From Clostridium sp. Cult3 (GTDB taxonomy: Bacteria > Bacillota > Clostridia > Tissierellales > Tepidimicrobiaceae), in assembly GCF_021655115.1 (NCBI RefSeq), contig NZ_PPXY01000013.1:1-64000 (forward strand): a DNA stretch of 64,000 nt. The letters run 5' to 3'. Under the pieces are notes generated by a model. That model saw only the letters and a program-made list of their open reading frames with translations, made no database searches and was not told the DNA's origin. Shown here one piece after another: positions 55,879 through 63,178 of the stretch. The position numbers and the translations under genes were made by a program. The first letter of the stretch is position 1. Every line of letters begins with the position of its first letter.

Positions 55879-56661
55879 TTAGATATCTACATATTTAATA
55901 ATATCATCGATACTTTCAACGGGCTCATTAAATAAATCTTGACGACAGCATAGATTTAAAAACTCATCATCTTCTATTTTCCATGTATGATTATTTAAAG
56001 AAGGGCTTCTAAAATATACATGGTGAAATTTGCTGCAAGAGTATATTTTAATGCCATTTCTGATACAATCCCGACAGAAGTGCACATCCTCAGCAATATT
56101 CTTATCCTGAAATCGAACCATATTAAATACACCTTTTTTAAAGGTCAGGGTCGAACCATTGACAAAATTGGTATATTTATTTTCTTCATGAGGATTTCTT
56201 ATGGTAAGGATATTTTTGTCTACTACATATACGAAAGTTGCTCCTTTTCCAATTAGCTTTGCCTCTGTACAATCGAAATATTTAATAGTATCGGAAAGAT
56301 ATTTTGGACCATAATAGTCGTCATCGTCGAACTTCGAAATAATATCATATTTAGCTTTTTCTACTCCAAAGTTTAGGCATCGGCCTAAGGATATATTTTC
56401 ATTTAATTTGAACACTCTAATACTATCGTACTTTGATGTTTTATTTTTCCATTTAACTTCATCTATTTTGTTGTTATTTATAATGATCAATAGCTCCTTT
56501 GTGTCTACATCCTGTCTGATAAAATTATCTAGAATATTATCAAGACTATGGGGCAAATTGGTACATGTAATGATGGATACACCTTTATTATTTAGAATAG
56601 AGCTTGTTATCTTTTTTCGTTTTAAAAATTTATCAATAGATTTATTAATTGGATTCATCAT
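55879..56661 (-). CDS. Glycosyltransferase family 2 protein, copy 1
   Basis: 260-residue GT-A enzyme with VSIITCTNLPHSLDNILDNF, NISLGRCLNFGVEKAKYDI and the DxD-type SKFDDDDYYGPKYLSD. It is a tandem duplicate of the following gene (roughly half the residues identical by eye, same N- and C-terminal ends). No membrane segment is present. ATG 56661 has AGGAGG 8 bases upstream. These lengths and DDDDYYG motifs resemble glycosyltransferases of spore-surface glycoproteins in Bacillus and Clostridium, but the acceptor is unknown. Confidence 0.85.
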   Translation of the reverse strand: MMNPINKSIDKFLKRKKITSSILNNKGVSIITCTNLPHSLDNILDNFIRQDVDTKELLIIINNNKIDEVKWKNKTSKYDSIRVFKLNENISLGRCLNFGVEKAKYDIISKFDDDDYYGPKYLSDTIKYFDCTEAKLIGKGATFVYVVDKNILTIRNPHEENKYTNFVNGSTLTFKKGVFNMVRFQDKNIAEDVHFCRDCIRNGIKIYSCSKFHHVYFRSPSLNNHTWKIEDDEFLNLCCRQDLFNEPVESIDDIIKYVDI

Positions 56662-56769
56662 GAAACCTTCCTCCTTCTTATGATTGTCATTCTTAGTACA
56701 TTCTATGGTATAAAATTAAATATGTAACTTTTATTAATTATGAAAAGAATAACTATTATAAGTAGCTAT

Positions 56770-58044
56770 CTATTTAGATGAACCAAATAGTTTGTGTAAG
56801 AAGGAAGGTTTATATTCTCCTAATAGTTTTATTATTCTTTGTATATCTTTTTCCATAGTTTTTTGAGAATTAGATATTTCTAGTAACAAGGCTTTTATTT
56901 CTTCTTGAGACTCTGAATAATCATCATCTTTTAATTGAATTTCTTTATTGTGATCATTGGATAAAAACTGTTTAGAAAGTATATTGGTATTGAGAGGTTT
57001 TGTAGGACTGGATTCATTATCTAATGGATTAAAGGCATCTATAAAATAAAACTGTAAGGCATTTTTGGTAGTACAATAAGCATAGTTTATTTTAGTATTT
57101 CTGATATTTAATAGATTTCCTGTAATTTTCACTAGTTTTATTTCTGCATTATTGACATCTAGTGTATCGCCCTTGAACCAAGATTTACCATAGTCTGAAG
57201 AATATAAAAAACTTATACAATTCGTATGGGAATAGATAATTTTTAGTATACCATTTTCCTCAATCATAATAGGTCTATGGTTGCAGTTAGATACATAAGG
57301 TATATTTATTTGCCTCCATTGATAACCTTCTTTAGATGAAGATGAAAATTGAAAATATTTTAATGTATTCTCGTCTATTTTTCCTTCTAACCATAACCCA
57401 TGAAGATTGTCTTTAGAATCAACAAATAGATAAGGAAATATATTATTAGTACTGAAATTGGATACATGGTAAGGCGGTTGATTCCATTTTTCAGCTAAGG
57501 AACTATAGAAAGTATGATAGATTTGATAGCCATCTTTGTTATTACTACTATAGAGGAGATGAATTGTACCAAATGAATCTTTATCTAGATGAAAAGAATA
57601 AGTGTTTTTATCAGCTATAAAATTTATTACGTTAGACTTTTTCCAGGTATTAGAGTCCCCCACAACATGTTGGATAGTCCAAAGCTTTGAATTTATTAAA
57701 TTAGCATAGTCGTAAAATAGGTTTATATTATTACCTTCTAGAAAGAATAGCATGTTATTATATATGTTAGATTTAAAGTTGAATTTTGATATTACAGCTT
57801 TTGACCAATTGTCATCTTTAAATATGAAATAATTCAATTGGCCTGACTCCATTAAAGAGATTAAGTGTATTACATTTTTATCATCTATAGTTGCATAAAA
57901 ATTCAAAACCCGATCTCCACATAGTTTTTTAGTTATCAAAGGGTTATGATGAGGGTCGTATATAGTATAATCGATATTATTAAGGGGGGTTAGGTTAAAC
58001 AGAATTAGTTCACCTCTTGAACTGATAATTAAATGATCATTCAT
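56770..58044 (-). CDS. Unrecognised protein with sialidase-type Asp box and C-terminal coiled coil
   Basis: 424 residues, no signal peptide or membrane helix. Repeating beta-rich units (for example DKDSFGTIHLLYSS, VDSKDNLHGLWLEG, IEENGILKIIYSH) suggest a beta-propeller, and SSDYGKSW at 282-289 is an exact Asp box (SxDxGxSW) as in sialidases and BNR repeats. Residues 370-410 form a coiled coil (EEIKALLLEISNSQKTMEKD). It is first of the minus-strand glycosyltransferase set. No catalytic residues of sialidases can be identified, so it is more likely a structural or carbohydrate-binding surface protein. Confidence 0.6.
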   Translation of the reverse strand: MNDHLIISSRGELILFNLTPLNNIDYTIYDPHHNPLITKKLCGDRVLNFYATIDDKNVIHLISLMESGQLNYFIFKDDNWSKAVISKFNFKSNIYNNMLFFLEGNNINLFYDYANLINSKLWTIQHVVGDSNTWKKSNVINFIADKNTYSFHLDKDSFGTIHLLYSSNNKDGYQIYHTFYSSLAEKWNQPPYHVSNFSTNNIFPYLFVDSKDNLHGLWLEGKIDENTLKYFQFSSSSKEGYQWRQINIPYVSNCNHRPIMIEENGILKIIYSHTNCISFLYSSDYGKSWFKGDTLDVNNAEIKLVKITGNLLNIRNTKINYAYCTTKNALQFYFIDAFNPLDNESSPTKPLNTNILSKQFLSNDHNKEIQLKDDDYSESQEEIKALLLEISNSQKTMEKDIQRIIKLLGEYKPSFLHKLFGSSK

Positions 58045-58093
58045 ATTATTTACCTCCTATTATAATAATAGTGGCACAAAAGTATTCTTATAA

Positions 58094-58102
58094 CATAATA
58101 TG
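58094..58102. promoter_or_regulatory. Candidate mother-cell promoter element between divergent genes
   Basis: CATAATATG is nearly its own reverse complement and resembles the CATAnnnTA -10 of sigma-K (and sigma-E) on both strands. On the plus strand an AC pair lies 16 bases upstream (58076-58077), as in sigma-K promoters. The evidence is weak but agrees with a sporulation role of the flanking genes. Confidence 0.3.
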
Positions 58103-58149
58103 AAAACAAAAGCCAATTTATTTAAATAAATTCAAAGGAGTGAGAATAG

Positions 58150-58767
58150 ATGAATGATTTTGATTTAGATAATACTATGGAAAAAATAATGAATAGTTTC
58201 GATAGGGATTGTGTAATATTAGACAAGGTATTTGCATCATGTCAACAGAGAAAATGTTTCCCAAAGGTCGAGGTGGATTTAGATGGGAAGACTTTTCAAA
58301 GTATACGATTTAAACCAGGCTTTATTGTGCCAAATACATTAGTGATTACGGACATTGAGAATCAGCCAAATTTTAGAAGAGTAAGATTTACTTTGAGAAT
58401 TCCATTTGAAATAACGACTACACAAGGTAATGTTATTCATAGATTTTTGCCAGATATATTTAAAGATATCATCTTATTTATGCCAGATGCAAGGGATGAG
58501 TTTGAATTTAGGATAGTAATTGAAACGAGTACCGATGTATTAGGTCAGCCTATTCAAACTGGAGAAAAGTTGACTTTTGCCGCAGGAGTTTTCATCATAA
58601 CTAAAGTAGTAGGTACAGTGCAATTGTTGATACCAACTTTTGGGTATTGCCCTGCACCTGATTTTTGCATTGAATTTAGTCCTGAAGATATTTGTGATGA
58701 ATTTGATTACAAACCATTCCCTGACTTTTTCCCACCACAATTTGATGACATAGTATCAGATCTCTAA
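58150..58767 (+). CDS. Hypothetical protein, SPOCS-like spore-protein candidate
   Basis: 205 residues, not clearly recognised. It starts with a short acidic region, then DKVFASCQQRKCFPKVEVDL, a beta-rich middle (RVRFTLRIPFEITTTQG), and an acidic, proline-rich tail with paired cysteines (FGYCPAPDFC, EDICDEFDYKPFPDF). The K-V-ASCQQRKC pattern followed by strands is seen in clostridial spore-coat proteins of the DUF3794/SPOCS kind; this is a resemblance only. It is monocistronic, divergent from the propeller-like gene, with AAAGGAG and a strong terminator. Confidence 0.5.
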   Translation: MNDFDLDNTMEKIMNSFDRDCVILDKVFASCQQRKCFPKVEVDLDGKTFQSIRFKPGFIVPNTLVITDIENQPNFRRVRFTLRIPFEITTTQGNVIHRFLPDIFKDIILFMPDARDEFEFRIVIETSTDVLGQPIQTGEKLTFAAGVFIITKVVGTVQLLIPTFGYCPAPDFCIEFSPEDICDEFDYKPFPDFFPPQFDDIVSDL

Positions 58768-58796
58768 AGGAGCTTATGCTCCTTTTTTATTTTTTG
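58766..58796 (+). terminator. Terminator before iscR
   Basis: AAAGGAGC, loop TTAT, GCTCCTTT with six T, then ATTTTTT. It overlaps the stop of the preceding gene. Confidence 0.9.
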
Positions 58797-58815
58797 CAAA
58801 TAATTCTTTTGAATG

Positions 58816-58844
58816 TTGACAAAAATAGTAGGGTATAATATACT
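58816..58844 (+). promoter_or_regulatory. SigA-type promoter of iscR with overlapping dyad
   Basis: TTGACA at 58816-58821 and TATACT at 58839-58844 are 17 bases apart. GTATAATATAC (58833-58843) is a dyad inside the promoter and a plausible IscR autoregulatory site. Confidence 0.65.
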
Positions 58845-58892
58845 TATAAAAGAATACCAAGGAAATTGGTTGGGATTAAAAGAGGTGGTTAT

Positions 58893-59330
58893 ATGAAATT
58901 ATCTACAAGAGGTAGATATGGATTAAAGGCAATGTACCAATTGGCTCTTCACTATGGAGAGGGTCCAATACCTTTAAAGAGTATTGCTGATGCACAAAAT
59001 TTATCAGAAAACTATCTAGAACAATTGGTTTCTTCTCTAAGGAAGGAAGGGTTTTTAAATAGTGTAAGAGGTGCTCAGGGTGGATATATGCTAGCTAGAC
59101 CGCCAAGTGATATTACTGTGGGAAGCATTCTTAGAACTTTAGAGGGCAATCTAGCTCCTGCTGACTGTGTAACAGGTGATGAATATGATTGTGAAAATGA
59201 AGAAAATTGTGTTACTAAGTTGGTATGGATGAGGATTCGGGACAGTATAGATCAGGTTGTAGATTCTATTACTTTACAGGATATGCTAGATGAACGAGAA
59301 GAGATGCAAAAAGAAAAATTTAATGCTTAG
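58893..59330 (+). CDS. iscR: Rrf2-family regulator, IscR type
   Basis: 145-residue winged-helix regulator of Fe-S cluster assembly. MKLSTRGRYGLKAMYQLA and GGYMLARPPSDITVG are typical. Cys92, Cys100 and Cys106 could hold a [2Fe-2S] cluster as in E. coli IscR (92, 98, 104), although the first spacing is longer. A CymR-like role is less likely because CymR lacks these cysteines. ATG 58893 follows AGAGGTGG. iscS starts 11 bases later. Confidence 0.9.
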   Translation: MKLSTRGRYGLKAMYQLALHYGEGPIPLKSIADAQNLSENYLEQLVSSLRKEGFLNSVRGAQGGYMLARPPSDITVGSILRTLEGNLAPADCVTGDEYDCENEENCVTKLVWMRIRDSIDQVVDSITLQDMLDEREEMQKEKFNA

Positions 59331-59341
59331 GAGGAATACTA

Positions 59342-60520
59342 ATGGATAAGTTTATATATATGGATAATTCTGCTACGACTCCAGTAAAAAAAGAGGTTTT
59401 AGAGGCCATGTTACCTTATTTTACTGAAAAGTATGGTAATCCGTCCAGTGTATATTCCCTTGGGAGTCAATCTAAGGTTGCAGTAGAAGAAGCAAGGGAG
59501 AAAATAGCTAAGGCTATTGGTGCTAGCCCTAGAGAGGTTTTTTTTACAGCGGGAGGATCTGAAGCCGATAACTGGGCTATAAAAGGGGTAGCTTATGCCA
59601 ATAGGAAAAAAGGCAATCATATAATTACATCAAAGATCGAACATCATGGGGTACTTCATACCTGTGAGTACTTAGAGAAACAAGGTTTTAAAGTAACTTA
59701 TTTAGATGTAGATGAGTATGGAGTAATAGACTTAGAACAGCTAAAAAAATCCATAACAGACAAAACCATACTTATTTCCATTATGTTTGCTAATAATGAA
59801 ATAGGTACTATCCAACCTATTGAGGAGATAGGAAAGATAGCCAAGGAGAGGGGAGTTTACTTTCATACCGATGCTGTTCAAGCAGTAGGACATGTAAAAA
59901 TAGATGTAGATGGATCGAATATAGATATGCTATCTATGGCAGCGCACAAGTTTTATGGTCCTAAGGGCATAGGGGCACTATATATAAGGCAAGGTGTAAA
60001 AATTGATTCCCTTATAACTGGTGGAGGACAGGAGAGAAATCGAAGGGCTGGTACGGAAAATGTTCCAGGGATTGTAGGTATGGGAAAGGCAATAGAATTA
60101 GCTTATGAAAATATGGATGAAAATAATGAAAAATTAATTTCCTTGAGGGAACGATTGATTAAAGGAATATTTGACAATATAGATTATGTACAGCTTAATG
60201 GCCATCCAACTGAAAGGTTGCCAGGAAATGTCAATATATGTTTTCATTTTATCGAAGGAGAGTCTTTGTTACTCAGTTTGGATATGGAAGGCATTGCAGG
60301 ATCTAGTGGTTCTGCATGTACTTCTGGCACATTAGACCCATCCCATGTATTGCTAGCCATAGGTTTACCACATGAGATAGCACACGGGTCTTTAAGGCTT
60401 TCATTGGGAGATTTTAACACAGAAGAAGAAGTGGACTATGTAGTAAAAAAATTGGTAGAAATAGTAACAAGATTAAGAGCTATGTCACCGTTATATGAAG
60501 AAGTTAAGGAGGGGAAATAG
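59342..60520 (+). CDS. iscS: Cysteine desulfurase
   Basis: Mobilises sulfur from L-cysteine for Fe-S clusters and thiolated tRNA. The PLP lysine is Lys203 in SMAAHKFYGPKG; the catalytic Cys326 lies in SSGSACTSGTLDPSHVL, the long flexible loop of IscS/NifS group I. It is 392 residues. The stop is directly followed by the iscU start. Confidence 0.95.
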   Translation: MDKFIYMDNSATTPVKKEVLEAMLPYFTEKYGNPSSVYSLGSQSKVAVEEAREKIAKAIGASPREVFFTAGGSEADNWAIKGVAYANRKKGNHIITSKIEHHGVLHTCEYLEKQGFKVTYLDVDEYGVIDLEQLKKSITDKTILISIMFANNEIGTIQPIEEIGKIAKERGVYFHTDAVQAVGHVKIDVDGSNIDMLSMAAHKFYGPKGIGALYIRQGVKIDSLITGGGQERNRRAGTENVPGIVGMGKAIELAYENMDENNEKLISLRERLIKGIFDNIDYVQLNGHPTERLPGNVNICFHFIEGESLLLSLDMEGIAGSSGSACTSGTLDPSHVLLAIGLPHEIAHGSLRLSLGDFNTEEEVDYVVKKLVEIVTRLRAMSPLYEEVKEGK

Positions 60521-60952
60521 ATGTATTCAGAAAAGGTAATGGAACATTTTAGAAATCCTAGAAATGTAGGAGAAATAGAAAATGCCGATGGTATCGGAGA
60601 AGTAGGTAATCCAAAATGTGGAGACATAATGAAAATGTATCTAAAGATTGAGGATGGAGTTATTACAGATGTGAAATTTAAGACTTTTGGCTGTGGCTCT
60701 GCTATAGCATCTTCAAGCATGGCAACGGAAATGGTTAAAGGTAAAACCATAGAAGAGGCTATGGAGATTACAAATAAGGCTGTAGCTAACGCTTTAGATG
60801 GACTACCACCTATTAAGATGCACTGTTCTGTTCTAGCAGAACAAGCTATAAAGGCTGCTCTCCTTGACTATTCAAATAAGAACAATGTAAGAATAGAAGG
60901 ATTAGAAGATTTTGATCCAACGGAAGATCCTCATGATCACGAAATAGAATAG
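60521..60952 (+). CDS. iscU: Fe-S cluster scaffold protein IscU/NifU
   Basis: 143-residue scaffold. The three cluster cysteines are Cys33 (NPKCGD), Cys58 (TFGCGSAIASSS) and Cys102 (KMHCSVLAEQAI), with the assembly-linked Asp35. The acidic histidine-containing tail is typical of clostridial NifU-like proteins. In many clostridia mnmA follows here; it is absent and a PRC-barrel gene comes after 118 bases without recognisable features. Confidence 0.95.
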   Translation: MYSEKVMEHFRNPRNVGEIENADGIGEVGNPKCGDIMKMYLKIEDGVITDVKFKTFGCGSAIASSSMATEMVKGKTIEEAMEITNKAVANALDGLPPIKMHCSVLAEQAIKAALLDYSNKNNVRIEGLEDFDPTEDPHDHEIE

Positions 60953-61070
60953 CGTTGTACCCTTCTTCTAGCTCTATATTTAGCACAATTAAATGGTTAA
61001 ATTTGACTTAATAAATTCATATTGTTTAAGAAATAATAATAAAGGAATAGAGTAGAAGAGGGGTATATTT

Positions 61071-61568
61071 GTGATAAAATATAAACAACTATTAACATCG
61101 AAACTTATTGATAGAAAGAATAAAGAGCCTATAGGAAAAATACTGGATGTAATCTATTCAGACGATTATAGGAGGGTAACTCACCTATTGGTAAAAAACG
61201 ACAATCTAATCAAAAACAAAGCCCCAATACCCTTTGGGGATGTTGTTTTTTTGGAGGATAATCAAATATTGTATTTAAAAGATGAAAGGGACTTGGATAA
61301 AGATTTAGAGGATGTATTAGTAGAGGAATTTAAATATATAGAAAAAGAAATAAAAACAGAGGATGGAGAATGTATTGGATATGTTAAGGACATTGTTATA
61401 GATAAACTAAAAGGCTCCATTGAAGGCTTTATAATTACCGAGGGAGTTTTTGAAGATATATTAAAAGGTAGAAACTATATGCCTCTCTTTGAAAATACAA
61501 AGATAACAGAGGATTCAATTTGTATATTTAAGAGTATGCTTAATTCCATTGACAAAAATAACAATTAA
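61071..61568 (+). CDS. PRC-barrel domain protein
   Basis: 165 residues with two PRC-barrel-like halves: LTSKLIDRKNKEPIGKILDVIYS at the start and EIKTEDGECIGYVKDIVID in the middle. Function is unknown; similar proteins occur between iscU and alaS in clostridia. GTG 61071 has AAGAGGGG upstream. It is soluble with no signal peptide. Confidence 0.75.
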   Translation: MIKYKQLLTSKLIDRKNKEPIGKILDVIYSDDYRRVTHLLVKNDNLIKNKAPIPFGDVVFLEDNQILYLKDERDLDKDLEDVLVEEFKYIEKEIKTEDGECIGYVKDIVIDKLKGSIEGFIITEGVFEDILKGRNYMPLFENTKITEDSICIFKSMLNSIDKNNN

Positions 61569-61642
61569 TACTAAAAAATGATTGAATTTATTACTGGAAT
61601 GGTGGGAAAATAGTAGATACAAATACAAAGGAGAGGATATAA

Positions 61643-61813
61643 GTGAATAATAATGGTTTTAAAAATGGTGCTTTGTTAGGAAGCATCATAGGAGCTTCTT
61701 TAGGTATGTTTTTTGGGGCCAGAATGGGTCCCATGCAAAAACGAAAAATTGTTAGAAGCGCTAGAAGAGCAACATCTACATTAATGAATGGTATAAATTC
61801 TCTATGGGGATAG
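61643..61813 (+). CDS. Small glycine-rich membrane protein, YtxH-like
   Basis: A 56-residue gene with a strong AAAGGAGAGG ribosome site six bases before GTG 61643. It has one hydrophobic glycine-rich helix (GALLGSIIGASLGMFFG) followed by a basic segment (PMQKRKIVRSARRA), the layout of YtxH-like proteins. Its position between the PRC-barrel and permease genes supports a real gene. Function is unknown. Confidence 0.7.
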   Translation: MNNNGFKNGALLGSIIGASLGMFFGARMGPMQKRKIVRSARRATSTLMNGINSLWG

Positions 61814-61830
61814 GCAGCAATTGCTGCCTA
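61811..61830. repeat. 20-bp perfect palindrome at the YtxH-like stop codon
   Basis: TAGGCAGCAATTGCTGCCTA includes the TAG stop of the small gene. No T run follows, so it is a weak terminator at best, and it lies 14 bases before the next start. Confidence 0.6.
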
Positions 61831-61844
61831 TTGAGTTGAACATA

Positions 61845-63035
61845 ATGGATATATATTCGCCAGTTTTAATAAAAAACCTGATCTTTTTAATCTCTATTCT
61901 CATAATACTAATAATTTATTATTTAATCCATATTGGAAACAGATATGTTGATCAGGAAAAAAGAATTTACTTTAATAGAAAAAAGGCATTTCCTTTATTA
62001 ATAGGGATTTTATTTATATATATTTCATATTTTTTGATAAGAAAGTATGGAATTCTATCGGATATCATATATACAATAATAATTTCTGGGGTATTAGCTT
62101 ATTTAATAAACCCTATAATAAAATATTTTGAAAAGTATAATATAAAAAGGGGCTTAGGAGTATTTATTATATACGCAATTACCCTTGGAATAATTTTTAT
62201 ATTCTCATTCTTAGTAATACCTAAAACGGGCAAAGAAATGAAAAGATTAATATCTGTATTGCCTGTGTATTTACAACGTGTTTCTCAATTTATAGATAGA
62301 TTATATATGAAATACTATGTAAATATAGACAATATGCCACCTTTGTTTAAAGGAATAGAGGAAGTAATTATTAATAGCATAGATAATGTTCAAAATGTAA
62401 TAATAACTAGTATCAGTAAGTTTGTTGAGGGAATAATATCTACTTTTTCAAAGGTTATCAGCTTAATATTGATTCCGATATTAACATTTTATTTTATAAA
62501 GGATAAGGAGCACTTCAGAAATAAATTTTATTTAACTATTCCTAAGAAATATAGAAAAAAGGTAGAGGTTTTATTCTTAGAAATAGACAGAGCCCTTAGC
62601 CAATTTATAAGGGGTAGATTATTACTAGCACTATATGTAGCGGTAGCAACAACTATTCTATTACTTGTATTAAAGGTTGACTTTGCTATAGTGATAGGCA
62701 TGATCACAGGAATTGCAGATATTATACCTTATTTTGGACCTTTCCTAGGATTTTTGCCAGCAGTGTTTTTTGCCCTACTAAATAGCCCTATCAAAGCTTT
62801 TTGGGTAGCTGTGTTATTCATTGGAATTCAGTGGATAGAGAACAATGTACTTGCTCCTAAAATAATTGGAGAAAGCACAGGTATACATCCTATAACTATA
62901 TTATTAGCATTGATAATAGGGGGCGGAATGTTTGGAGTTATGGGAATGATATTTTCCATTCCATTGGTAGCAGTAGCAAAGATATTGTTTAATTTTATCA
63001 TGGAAAACATAAAAAAGCCAAATAATATAGATTAA
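61845..63035 (+). CDS. AI-2E family transporter (PerM/YdiK-like permease)
   Basis: 396-residue membrane protein with about eight helices, a long loop after helix 3 (KTGKEMKRLISVLPVYLQRVS), and the family's C-terminal GMITGIADIIPYFGPFLGFLP and ENNVLAPKIIGESTGIHPI. The substrate is unknown: family members are annotated as AI-2 exporters or ion exchangers. The ribosome site is poor; ATG 61845 is the likely start, with TTG 61836 as alternative. It precedes alaS, a conserved clostridial arrangement. Confidence 0.85.
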   Translation: MDIYSPVLIKNLIFLISILIILIIYYLIHIGNRYVDQEKRIYFNRKKAFPLLIGILFIYISYFLIRKYGILSDIIYTIIISGVLAYLINPIIKYFEKYNIKRGLGVFIIYAITLGIIFIFSFLVIPKTGKEMKRLISVLPVYLQRVSQFIDRLYMKYYVNIDNMPPLFKGIEEVIINSIDNVQNVIITSISKFVEGIISTFSKVISLILIPILTFYFIKDKEHFRNKFYLTIPKKYRKKVEVLFLEIDRALSQFIRGRLLLALYVAVATTILLLVLKVDFAIVIGMITGIADIIPYFGPFLGFLPAVFFALLNSPIKAFWVAVLFIGIQWIENNVLAPKIIGESTGIHPITILLALIIGGGMFGVMGMIFSIPLVAVAKILFNFIMENIKKPNNID

Positions 63036-63058
63036 TACTGTATTATCTAGACTATTTG

Positions 63059-63087
63059 TTGACAAATCAATTAGTTTAAATTATAAT
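63059..63087 (+). promoter_or_regulatory. Consensus SigA promoter of alaS
   Basis: TTGACA at 63059-63064 and TATAAT at 63082-63087 with a 17-base spacer: perfect consensus. The transcript would start near 63094, leaving an untranslated leader of about 85 bases. Confidence 0.85.
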
Positions 63088-63110
63088 CCAAATATAGACA
63101 GTATCGTAAA

Positions 63111-63141
63111 TTCTCGTCCCTTGAGGAGGGACGAATTTTTT
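63111..63141 (+). terminator. Attenuator-like hairpin in the alaS leader
   Basis: TCGTCCC (63114-63120) pairs with GGGACGA (63128-63134), loop TTGAGGA, and T runs follow directly. It lies between the alaS promoter and start codon, so it would end transcription early unless bypassed. The leader is far too short for a T-box. Confidence 0.75.
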
Positions 63142-63178
63142 ATAGGATTTAGATTATTTTTAGAGAGGTGTACAATAG

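Noticed and set aside
63094-63178. Alanine T-box riboswitch before alaS.
   Set aside because: The leader is only about 85 bases and has no AGGGTGGnACCGCG core or stem I; only a single hairpin is present.
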